Below, piece by piece: positions 16,741 through 23,185 of a stretch of 23,185 nt of DNA. Position 1 is the stretch's first letter. The number at the start of each line of letters is the position of its first letter. The translations under genes and the position numbers were made by a program. Location of the stretch: contig DJRZ01000042.1 of the NCBI GenBank assembly GCA_002440235.1, positions 17,866 through 41,050 on the forward strand. Direction: 5' to 3'. Below the pieces are notes generated by a model that searched no databases, was not told the DNA's origin, and was given only the letters and a program-made list of their open reading frames with translations. Source of the stretch: Alphaproteobacteria bacterium UBA6347 (lineage in GTDB: Bacteria; Pseudomonadota; Alphaproteobacteria; CAAGCB01; CAG-977).

Positions 16741-17403
16741 TTATTGACCGATGATTTTTTTGATTTTTTCGGCGACCTCGTCCACGCCGCCCGTGCCGTC
16801 GATCGTTTCCAACAGCCCCTCGTGGCGGTAATAAGGCAAAACGGGCGTCGTCATCATGCGGTACGTTTTCAAACGGCTGACCACCGTCTGCCAGTTGTCG
16901 TCTGGGCGGCGGACGAAATTAGATCCGCCGCATTCGTCGCATTTGCCGAACACTTTCGTCGGCTTCAACGTGTCGTGATACATCGCGCCGCAATCCGCGC
17001 AGGAAAAACGCCCGATAATGCGCTGAATGATCATGTCGTCGGGGACTTGGATTTCGATAACGTGGTCCAGCCGGCGTCCCTTTTCAAACAGCATTTCGTC
17101 CAGCGCCTTCGCCTGCGGCAACGTGCGCGGAAAGCCGTCCAGAATAAACCCCTCTTTGCAGTCTGCTTCGTCCAAACGTTCCGAAATGATCGAAATGATC
17201 ATTTCGTCGGGAACGAAGTTTCCTTTGTCGATCAAGGCTTTCGCCTGCAAACCGACCGGCGTTCCCGCCCGTCCGGCGTTTCTCAGCATTTCGCCCGTCG
17301 ACAAATGAGGTATGCTCAGCCGGTCACGCAGCAAACGCGCCTGTGTTCCCTTTCCGCCCCCCGGAGGAGCCATCAAAACAAGGTGTTTGCCGTTGCTGAT
17401 CAC
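16741..17403 (-). CDS. adk: Adenylate kinase with zinc-type lid
   Basis: 220 residues. It catalyses ATP + AMP to 2 ADP in the cytosol. The P-loop PPGGGKGT is at 13-20, and FILDGFPRT and the PDD segment follow. The lid contains four cysteines, C135, C138, C155 and C158, the zinc-binding form of the lid typical of Gram-positives and some alphaproteobacteria. The ATG overlaps the secY stop codon (ATGA), with AGGAC a few bases upstream inside secY. Secretion and adenylate genes are therefore translationally coupled, as in many spc operons. Confidence 0.97.
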   Translation of the reverse strand: MISNGKHLVLMAPPGGGKGTQARLLRDRLSIPHLSTGEMLRNAGRAGTPVGLQAKALIDKGNFVPDEMIISIISERLDEADCKEGFILDGFPRTLPQAKALDEMLFEKGRRLDHVIEIQVPDDMIIQRIIGRFSCADCGAMYHDTLKPTKVFGKCDECGGSNFVRRPDDNWQTVVSRLKTYRMMTTPVLPYYRHEGLLETIDGTGGVDEVAEKIKKIIGQ

Positions 17404-18752
17404 TTCAAACGTCCTTTAAGTTTGGCTTTGCGCATCAATCCCTCGTACTGGTAGGCGATCAGATGCGACTGGATCTGCGTCGCGAAATCCATCGTGACGG
17501 AAACGACGATCAACAGCGTCGTGCCGCCCAGAACGAACGGAACGGAATATTTCGCGATCATGATTTCGGGGAAACAGCAGATCGCCGCCAAATACAGCGA
17601 TCCCACGACCGTCAGACGCGTCAGCACGTAATCCAGATATTCCGCCGTGCTTTTCCCCGGACGGATTCCGGCGATAAAGCCGCCTTGACGTTTCAGGTTG
17701 TCGGCGGTGTCTTCGGGATTGAACACGACCGCGGTGTAAAAGAACGTGAAGAAAATGATCAAAGCGGCGTAAAGCGCCAGATAAACGGGCTGACCGTGCG
17801 CCAGAATCGACGACAGGGCGACCAGCCAATCGGCGTTGTTGCCGCTGTTGACGGACATGTTCACGATCGACATCGGCAACAGCAAAAGCGAGCTGGCGAA
17901 GATCGGCGGAATGACGCCCGTCGGATTCAATTTCAGCGGCAGGTGAGAACTTTCGCTGTTCATCATGCGACCGCCCATCTGGCGTTTCGGATACTGAACC
18001 AGAATGCGGCGCTGGGCGCGTTCAAAAAACACGACGAACCACACCAAAGCCAAAGCGACCAGCAAAATCGCGAACAAAGCGACCGTCGACAGCGATCCCG
18101 CGCGCGCCAGTTCGAACGTCTGCGCCAATCCCATCGGAATGCCGGCGACGATGCCCGCCGTGATAATCAGCGACGAACCGTTGCCGACGCCGCGCGCCGT
18201 GATCTGGTCGCCCAGCCACACGATGAACATCGTGCCGCCCAACAGGGAAACGACCGTCGTAAAACGGAACCACGCCCCCGGGTTCAAAACGGCGGACGTT
18301 CCGGCCGAACCGATCATGGATTCCAGCCCGATCGCCAGACCGTAAGCCTGCACGATCGTGATCAGAACCGTCAGATAACGCGTGTACTGCGTCATCTTGC
18401 GCTGACCCGATTCGCCCTCTTTTTTCAAAGCGATCAGCGACGGCAGAACCGACGCCGCCAGCTGGACGATAATGGACGCCGAAATGTACGGCATAATGTT
18501 TAAAGCAAATAAAGTCATACGGGACAAAGCGCCGCCCGTGAACATATTGAACATTCCCAGAATGCCGCCCGCCTGTCTGGAAAAGATGTCTTCCAAAACC
18601 GTGGCGTTAATTCCGGGCAGGGGAATGAAAGTCCCCAAACGATAAACAACCATAGCCCCCAGCGTGAACAAAAGACGTTTTTGCAGATCGGTCGCTTTCG
18701 CGAATGTTTCCCACCCTAAACCGTTTGCCATTTTTTGCGTTTGAGGAGCCAT
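17400..18752 (-). CDS. secY: Protein translocase subunit SecY
   Basis: About 450 residues with ten membrane segments; the central channel of the Sec translocon. Diagnostic stretches are YRLGTFIPLPGIN near the N-terminus, NIMPYISASIIVQL, the basic cytoplasmic loop GESGQRKMTQYTRYL and the C-terminal loop GFIAGIRPGKSTAEYL. Start choice: two ATGs lie six bases apart (18758 and 18752). GTGGA is only about two bases before the first and eight before the second, so 18752 is preferred. A strong hairpin separates it from rplO. Confidence 0.96.
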   Translation of the reverse strand: MAPQTQKMANGLGWETFAKATDLQKRLLFTLGAMVVYRLGTFIPLPGINATVLEDIFSRQAGGILGMFNMFTGGALSRMTLFALNIMPYISASIIVQLAASVLPSLIALKKEGESGQRKMTQYTRYLTVLITIVQAYGLAIGLESMIGSAGTSAVLNPGAWFRFTTVVSLLGGTMFIVWLGDQITARGVGNGSSLIITAGIVAGIPMGLAQTFELARAGSLSTVALFAILLVALALVWFVVFFERAQRRILVQYPKRQMGGRMMNSESSHLPLKLNPTGVIPPIFASSLLLLPMSIVNMSVNSGNNADWLVALSSILAHGQPVYLALYAALIIFFTFFYTAVVFNPEDTADNLKRQGGFIAGIRPGKSTAEYLDYVLTRLTVVGSLYLAAICCFPEIMIAKYSVPFVLGGTTLLIVVSVTMDFATQIQSHLIAYQYEGLMRKAKLKGRLK

Positions 18753-18785
18753 TTTCATTTTCCACTGATAATTAAATTAAAACGC

Positions 18786-18812
18786 GCAAAAGAGGGTTTT
18801 CCCCTCTTTTGC
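18786..18812 (-). other. Strong stem-loop between rplO and secY
   Basis: A perfect 11-bp stem (GCAAAAGAGGG with CCCTCTTTTGC, five-base loop) is followed on the minus strand by GCGUUUUAAUUUAAUU. It resembles an intrinsic terminator with an imperfect U tract. Since secY and adk have no evident promoter, it more likely reduces read-through or marks an mRNA processing site, lowering secY relative to the ribosomal genes. Confidence 0.55.
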
Positions 18813-18828
18813 AATTTTACGGATTCGA

Positions 18829-19287
18829 TTATTCGGCGATGATAACCTGACCGCCGACCTTTTCGACAGCCGCTTTCGCGGCTTCGGTGGAACCGGCGAC
18901 CTTGATGGTCACTTTCGCCGTCAGTTCGCCGTTGCCCAGCAAACGCAGACCGTCGAAAGCCTGTTTCACAACGCCGGCGGCGCGCAAAACGTCGATATCG
19001 ATTTCTTTGGAAGCGTCAACCACGCCCTTGTCGATCGCAGCCTGCAAACGGTCCAAATTGATTTCCGCGTATTTGTTCGCGAAAATGTTATTGAAGCCGC
19101 GCTTCGGCAAACGACGGTAAAGGGGCATCTGACCGCCTTCGAAACCGTTAATCGCCACGCCTGTACGAGCCGTCTGACCTTTTCCGCCGCGACCGCCGGT
19201 TTTGCCTTTGCCGCTGCCAATGCCGCGGCAAATGCGCATACGACCTTTGCGGGCGCCGTCGTTATCACGAATTTCATTCAGTTTCAT
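18829..19287 (-). CDS. rplO: 50S ribosomal protein L15
   Basis: 152 residues. L15 is a late-assembly large-subunit protein. The Gly/Arg-rich N-terminal half ([18 protein letters not shown]) and the [18 protein letters not shown] block identify it. The start MKLNEI at 19287 is the family start. An in-frame ATG at 19362 would add 25 unconserved residues and overlap rpmD. It follows rpmD by 64 bases, a gap filled with a 9-bp hairpin. Confidence 0.97.
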   Translation of the reverse strand: MKLNEIRDNDGARKGRMRICRGIGSGKGKTGGRGGKGQTARTGVAINGFEGGQMPLYRRLPKRGFNNIFANKYAEINLDRLQAAIDKGVVDASKEIDIDVLRAAGVVKQAFDGLRLLGNGELTAKVTIKVAGSTEAAKAAVEKVGGQVIIAE

Positions 19288-19315
19288 ATTTTTAACTCGC
19301 TTTAAGTAAATCGGC

Positions 19316-19344
19316 GCGCGCCGTCCGGATTTCAAACGGCGCGC
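19316..19344 (-). other. Stem-loop between rpmD and rplO
   Basis: A perfect 9-bp inverted repeat GCGCGCCGT/ACGGCGCGC with an 11-base loop occupies the gap between the two genes. It is not followed by U, so termination is unlikely. It may be an RNase processing or stability element within the long ribosomal mRNA. Confidence 0.5.
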
Positions 19345-19351
19345 AAACCGT

Positions 19352-19543
19352 TCAGTCTTCAACCACGGTCACCAGATGGGCGACCTTTGTGATCATACCG
19401 CGTACGGCAGGCGTATCCTGCAGCACTTTTTCAGCATTCATCTTTTTCAGACCCAAACCCAGCATCGTGGCGCGCTGAACTTTCGTCGCGCCGATGATGC
19501 TTCCGGTCTGTTTGACTTTAATCGTCTTCGCTTGTTCGGTCAT
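19352..19543 (-). CDS. rpmD: 50S ribosomal protein L30
   Basis: 63 residues, normal for L30. The segment [20 protein letters not shown], followed by LGLKKMN and a C-terminal VAHLV, is typical. It begins four bases after rpsE with GGAG in front. L30 is lost in some bacteria, so its presence in the canonical rpsE-rpmD-rplO place is worth noting. Confidence 0.96.
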   Translation of the reverse strand: MTEQAKTIKVKQTGSIIGATKVQRATMLGLGLKKMNAEKVLQDTPAVRGMITKVAHLVTVVED

Positions 19544-19547
19544 CGTC

Positions 19548-20165
19548 TTACTCCTTCACGGCGACAGCGTTGGCACCGTCGCGGGCAACGATCAAATCAC
19601 CGACTTTTTTGCCGCGTTTGGCGGCGACCATGCGCGGAGAGCTGACCATTTTCAAAGCGGCGAACGTCGCCTTGATCATGTTGTGCGGATTCTGCGAACC
19701 GATCGATTTCGCGACGATGTCCTGAATGCCCATCGTTTCGAAAACGGCGCGCATGGGACCGCCGGCGATGATCCCCGTACCGGCGGGAGCCGTTCTCAGA
19801 ACGACCTCTCCGGCGCCGAATCTGCCGCGAACGTCATGGTGCAACGTGCGGTTTTCGCGCAACGGAACACGGAACATTTCGTGTTTGGCTTTTTCGGTGG
19901 CTTTGCGGATCGCTTCGGGAACTTCGCGGGCTTTGCCGGAAGCGAAACCGACGCGTCCCTTCTGGTCGCCGACGACGACCAGAGCGGCAAACGCCATGCG
20001 GCGACCGCCTTTGACGGTCTTCGCAACACGGTTGACATACACAAGCTTGTCAACGATTTCGTCCATCTCGCGGTCGCGATCGTTGCGCTGATCAGCGCGC
20101 TCACGATCGTTTTCGCGTTCTTTTTCGCCGCCGCGGCGGCGTTCTGTATTAGGTGTACGTGCCAT
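19548..20165 (-). CDS. rpsE: 30S ribosomal protein S5
   Basis: 205 residues. S5 lines the mRNA entry channel and affects decoding accuracy. The conserved [20 protein letters not shown] and the [17 protein letters not shown] block are present. The first 33 residues form an unusually charged extension rich in Arg, Glu and Asp, before the conserved fold starts near DEIVDKLV; such extensions are known in alphaproteobacteria. AGGAAAA precedes the ATG, and the gene lies 15 bases after rplR. Confidence 0.97.
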   Translation of the reverse strand: MARTPNTERRRGGEKERENDRERADQRNDRDREMDEIVDKLVYVNRVAKTVKGGRRMAFAALVVVGDQKGRVGFASGKAREVPEAIRKATEKAKHEMFRVPLRENRTLHHDVRGRFGAGEVVLRTAPAGTGIIAGGPMRAVFETMGIQDIVAKSIGSQNPHNMIKATFAALKMVSSPRMVAAKRGKKVGDLIVARDGANAVAVKE

Positions 20166-20180
20166 AATTACATTTTCCTA

Positions 20181-20543
20181 TTAGAATGACAAACCGGCTT
20201 CACGGGCGGCTTCCGCCAAAGCTTTCACGCGACCGTGATAGACATATCCGCCGCGGTCAAAGACGACTTCTTTGACACCGGCTGCCAGAGCACGTTCCGC
20301 GATCAGCTTGCCGACAACGGCGGCGGCGGCAACCGTAGCTCCGCTTTTCAACGAAGCTTTGACTTCTTTTTCAGCCGTGGAGGCTGCAGCCAAAGTCTTA
20401 CCTTCTTTGTCGTCGATGACCTGACCGTAAATATGCAGTCCCGAACGGAATACGGACAAACGCACACGTCCGGCGGATTTACGCCGCAGGGAAGCACGGG
20501 TACGGATACGACGGCCTTCAAATTGGATTCTTGCCTTGCTCAT
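20181..20543 (-). CDS. rplR: 50S ribosomal protein L18
   Basis: 120 residues. L18 binds 5S rRNA with L5. The basic N-terminal [21 protein letters not shown], the HIYGQVIDD strand and the C-terminal [20 protein letters not shown] are diagnostic. It starts 12 bases after rplF with GAGGGAA upstream, in the standard spc order. Confidence 0.98.
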   Translation of the reverse strand: MSKARIQFEGRRIRTRASLRRKSAGRVRLSVFRSGLHIYGQVIDDKEGKTLAAASTAEKEVKASLKSGATVAAAAVVGKLIAERALAAGVKEVVFDRGGYVYHGRVKALAEAAREAGLSF

Positions 20544-20555
20544 TTTCGTTCCCTC

Positions 20556-21092
20556 TTACTTCTTCTTACCTTCTTTACGCAGGATGTATTCACCCTCGTA
20601 TTTGATGCCTTTTCCTTTGTAGGGTTCGGGCGGGCGTTTGGCGCGGATAACCGCGGCGAACTGTCCGACGACCTGTTTGTCGACGCCGGAGATTTCGACG
20701 TTCGTCGGCGTCGCGCAGGCGACTTTCAATCCGGCGGGAATTTCGAAATCGACATCATGGCTGAAGCCCAAGCTCATTTTCAGGATTTTGCCCTGAACCT
20801 GCGCCTTGTAACCGACGCCGTTGATTTCCAGTTTCTTGGAAAAACCGTCGTGGACGCCTTTGACCAGATTGTTCAGGCGGGCGCGCGTCGTCCCCCAAGA
20901 GGAACGGTTGATGCCGGTTTCGGATTTGCGCGGGGAAACCCACAGTTTGTTGTCTTCAAACTTCAAATCGACGTCGTCGGCAGCCGTATATTCCAATTCA
21001 CCCAACTTCCCTTTGACCTTGACGTGCTGACCTTTAACGTCAACCGTAACGTCGGCGGGAACAATGACAGGGTATTTACCAACACGAGACAT
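20556..21092 (-). CDS. rplF: 50S ribosomal protein L6
   Basis: 178 residues, standard length. L6 sits near the GTPase-associated centre. The start MSRVGKYPVIVP, the central GTTRARLNNLVKGV and the C-terminal RAKRPPEPYKGKGIKYEGE are classical L6 sequences. It follows rpsH by 15 bases and has a strong GAGGGGAG ribosome site. Confidence 0.98.
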   Translation of the reverse strand: MSRVGKYPVIVPADVTVDVKGQHVKVKGKLGELEYTAADDVDLKFEDNKLWVSPRKSETGINRSSWGTTRARLNNLVKGVHDGFSKKLEINGVGYKAQVQGKILKMSLGFSHDVDFEIPAGLKVACATPTNVEISGVDKQVVGQFAAVIRAKRPPEPYKGKGIKYEGEYILRKEGKKK

Positions 21093-21107
21093 GTTTAAAC
21101 TCCCCTC

Positions 21108-21506
21108 TTAGAACACTTTGCACAAAACTTCGCCGCCGACATTGGCTTGGCGAGCTTCGTGATCCGACATGACGCCCTGCGGCGTCGACAGAACGGAAAT
21201 ACCCAGCCCGTTGTAGAATTTCTGCAAATCCTTGACACGGGAATACACGCGGCGTCCCGGCGTGGAAACGCGGGCGATTTCGCTGATGACCGGACGGCCT
21301 TCAAAATATTTCAGTTCAACTTTGATTTCGTCGATGCCTTTGCGGACGTTCACGCGCGAATAGCCGCGAATGAACCCTTCACGCTTCAAAACTTCCAGCA
21401 CGTTTTCGCGCAGTTTCGAAGCCGGCACCGTAATGTCGCTCTTGCGAGCCTGCTGACCGTTACGAATACGGGTCAGCATATCTCCCAACGGATCGGAAAA
21501 TGACAT
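21108..21506 (-). CDS. rpsH: 30S ribosomal protein S8
   Basis: 132 residues. S8 binds the central domain of 16S rRNA, and in enterobacteria it is also the translational repressor of the spc operon. The start [15 protein letters not shown] and the C-terminal [18 protein letters not shown] with GGEVLCKVF are diagnostic. AAGGAG lies ahead of the ATG. Gap to rpsN 27 bases. An S8-type regulatory hairpin was not identified upstream of rplE. Confidence 0.98.
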   Translation of the reverse strand: MSFSDPLGDMLTRIRNGQQARKSDITVPASKLRENVLEVLKREGFIRGYSRVNVRKGIDEIKVELKYFEGRPVISEIARVSTPGRRVYSRVKDLQKFYNGLGISVLSTPQGVMSDHEARQANVGGEVLCKVF

Positions 21507-21533
21507 GGTAGTATCTCCTTACCTAACTTGATG

Positions 21534-21839
21534 TTACCAACTAGACTTAACCATGCCGGGGATCTGACCGTTCGAGGCCAAGTCCCTCAACACAACACGA
21601 GACAGTTTGAACTTGCGGTAGTTGCCGCGAGAACGACCTGTCAATTCACAACGCAGATGAACGCGCGTCGCGGACGAATTGCGGGGCAATTCGGCCAGCT
21701 TCAACACGGCGTCAAAGCGTTCTTCTTCGGAAACCGAGCGGTCTTTGATTTTCGCTTTAAGAGCGTCGCGGCGGGCTTTGTATTGTTTAGCCATGCGTTC
21801 ACGTTTCTTATTGCGTTCGACAGCGCTTGTTTTTGCCAT
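21534..21839 (-). CDS. rpsN: 30S ribosomal protein S14
   Basis: 101 residues, the long zinc-free form: the Cys pairs of the short zinc form are missing. The basic N-terminus with KKRERM and the C-terminal [19 protein letters not shown], ending in GMVKSSW, are typical. GGAG precedes the start. It sits between rplE and rpsH as usual. Confidence 0.98.
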   Translation of the reverse strand: MAKTSAVERNKKRERMAKQYKARRDALKAKIKDRSVSEEERFDAVLKLAELPRNSSATRVHLRCELTGRSRGNYRKFKLSRVVLRDLASNGQIPGMVKSSW

Positions 21840-21862
21840 TTTTTGTTCTCCAATCGCTCAAG

Positions 21863-22405
21863 TTATTTTGCAAACGGCATATCGAAACCGGCGAGCAGAG
21901 CCTTCGCTTCCTTGTCGGTTTTGGCCGATGTGCAGAACACTATATCCAAACCACGGATTTTATCAACAGAATCGTAATCGATTTCCAAGAAAACGATCTG
22001 TTCCTTCAAACCCATAGCATAGTTTCCCTTGCCGTCAAAGCTTTTATTTGAAATTCCGCGAAAATCTCGCACACGCGGCAACGCCATCGTGACCAGACGA
22101 TCCAGAAATTCATACATGCGTTCGCGGCGCAGAGTGACTTTGCAACCGATCGGCATGCCTTCGCGCAGTTTGAAAGCCGCGATGGACTTTTTCGCGTGCG
22201 TCACGACGGGCTTCTGACCGGAAATGGCGGTCAGGTCGCGGACGGCGGCGTCGACGGCCTTGCGGTCTTCAACGGCGTCGCGACCGACGCCCATGTTGAT
22301 GACGATTTTTTCCAAACGGGGGATTTCCAGTTGGTTTTTATAGCCGAATTCCTTTTCCAGTTTGGGACGGATTACGTTTTTGTAATGATCATACAGTCTT
22401 GCCAT
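21863..22405 (-). CDS. rplE: 50S ribosomal protein L5
   Basis: 180 residues. L5 binds 5S rRNA and contacts the P-site tRNA and S13. [38 protein letters not shown] and the C-terminal [18 protein letters not shown] region are conserved. It begins 14 bases after rplX with GAGGAG upstream. Confidence 0.98.
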   Translation of the reverse strand: MARLYDHYKNVIRPKLEKEFGYKNQLEIPRLEKIVINMGVGRDAVEDRKAVDAAVRDLTAISGQKPVVTHAKKSIAAFKLREGMPIGCKVTLRRERMYEFLDRLVTMALPRVRDFRGISNKSFDGKGNYAMGLKEQIVFLEIDYDSVDKIRGLDIVFCTSAKTDKEAKALLAGFDMPFAK

Positions 22406-22419
22406 ATCACCTACTCCTC

Positions 22420-22731
22420 TTATTTCGCGGCGATGACTTTGCCGGACTTTTTCGCAACGCGGACTTTTTCGCCGTCGACGACCTGATAGCCGACGCGGGT
22501 GGCTTTCCCCGTTTCCGGATCAATCAAAGCCACGTTGGAAACGTCAATCGGAGCTTCTTTCGAGATGATGCCGCCGGCATTCGTCTGCGAAGGACGCGTA
22601 TGGCGTTTGACGATATTGACACCTTGGACAACGACCTTGTTGGTCTTGGGCATGGCGCGCAGGACTTCGCCCTGCTTGCCTTTGTCACGACCGGTCGTCA
22701 CGATGACCTGGTCACCTTTTTTGATTTTCAT
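22420..22731 (-). CDS. rplX: 50S ribosomal protein L24
   Basis: 103 residues. L24 is an assembly initiator with a KOW domain, seen here as [21 protein letters not shown] at the N-terminus. [18 protein letters not shown] and the following [15 protein letters not shown] complete the family pattern. GAGGG precedes the ATG; it lies 17 bases after rplN. Confidence 0.98.
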   Translation of the reverse strand: MKIKKGDQVIVTTGRDKGKQGEVLRAMPKTNKVVVQGVNIVKRHTRPSQTNAGGIISKEAPIDVSNVALIDPETGKATRVGYQVVDGEKVRVAKKSGKVIAAK

Positions 22732-22748
22732 TTCTGACCCTCTAAAAC

Positions 22749-23117
22749 TTAGATTACTTCGGGCGCCAAAGAAATAATTTTCATATATTTCTTCGCACGC
22801 AATTCTCTGGTCACCGGGCCAAAAATACGGGTACCGATGGGTTCTCCGTCTTTGTTGATCAGAACGGCGGCGTTGGAATCGAATCTGATTGCGCTGCCGT
22901 CGGTACGACGGATTTCCTTTTTGGTACGCACGATAACCGCACGGTGAACATCACCCTTTTTGACACGTCCGCGCGGTATCGCTTCTTTGATAGAAACAAC
23001 AATAACGTCGCCGACAGATGCCGTCTTACGTTTGGATCCACCTAATACCTTTACGCACTGCACTTTGCGCGCGCCCGAGTTATCAGCGACATCCAGGTTG
23101 CTTTGCATTTGAATCAT
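22749..23117 (-). CDS. rplN: 50S ribosomal protein L14
   Basis: 122 residues, the exact usual length. L14 forms part of the subunit interface (bridge B8). [19 protein letters not shown] at the start and the central [20 protein letters not shown], then [11 protein letters not shown], are diagnostic. GAGGA lies in front of the ATG, and the gene begins 24 bases after the end of rpsQ. Confidence 0.98.
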   Translation of the reverse strand: MIQMQSNLDVADNSGARKVQCVKVLGGSKRKTASVGDVIVVSIKEAIPRGRVKKGDVHRAVIVRTKKEIRRTDGSAIRFDSNAAVLINKDGEPIGTRIFGPVTRELRAKKYMKIISLAPEVI

Positions 23118-23141
23118 GGGATAAATCCTCTACTTTCCCGT

Positions 23142-23185
23142 TTAACCGGCATCAACCAGAACTTCCCAAGTTTTGGACTTGGAAA
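23142..23185 (-). CDS. rpsQ: 30S ribosomal protein S17, C-terminal end only
   Basis: The minus strand entering the window encodes only the last 13 residues, SKSKTWEVLVDAG, then TAA. The SKxKxW pattern is the usual S17 ending, and rpsQ is the expected gene upstream of rplN. The 5' part lies outside the window. Confidence 0.85.
   Translation of the reverse strand, partial: SKSKTWEVLVDAG

Overview
The window looks like a chromosomal segment of an alphaproteobacterium. The evidence is a MipZ-type division-plane ATPase, the secY-adk-rpsM-rpsK-rpoA-rplQ gene order, and strong protein-level agreement with alphaproteobacterial families. The sequence is fairly GC-rich with short intergenic gaps. The two extremely cysteine-rich secreted proteins at the left edge suggest a host- or gut-associated lineage of uncertain placement; that part is inference.

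Layout, left to right. (1) 104-1611, minus strand: a two-gene operon of exported Cys-rich proteins, closed by an intrinsic terminator. (2) 1612-2190: a 579-base region without a convincing protein gene but full of RNA structure. On the minus strand it reads as a long leader of stacked hairpins. It ends in an intrinsic terminator that sits directly against the ribosome-binding site of the first Cys-rich gene, and a mutually exclusive antiterminator can be drawn; this is the most interesting element here. (3) 2191-6116, minus: mipZ, then phosphoglucomutase and a second phosphohexomutase that overlap each other. These supply sugar phosphates for envelope polysaccharide and precursors. (4) 6243-8459, plus: thioredoxin reductase, then an ankyrin-repeat protein, separated by a terminator-like hairpin. 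(5) 8508-10157, minus: an EptA-type phosphoethanolamine transferase with a clear promoter.

(6) 10295-23185, minus: the spc and alpha ribosomal operons, transcribed right to left: rpsQ (end only), rplN, rplX, rplE, rpsN, rpsH, rplF, rplR, rpsE, rpmD, rplO, secY, adk, then a 3.8-kb guest block, then rpsM, rpsK, rpoA, rplQ. The guest block holds a duplicated HExxH metallopeptidase-like protein and a short UvrA-like ATPase lacking the UvrB-binding domain. It separates adk from rpsM, and rpsM has gained (or kept) its own promoter and a structured leader.

Functionally most of the window is core growth machinery: translation, SecY translocation, adenylate balance, division-site placement, sugar-phosphate supply and thiol reduction. 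The accessory content is the Cys-rich operon with its leader, the ankyrin protein, EptA and the guest block. No tRNA, rRNA, insertion sequence or CRISPR array was found.
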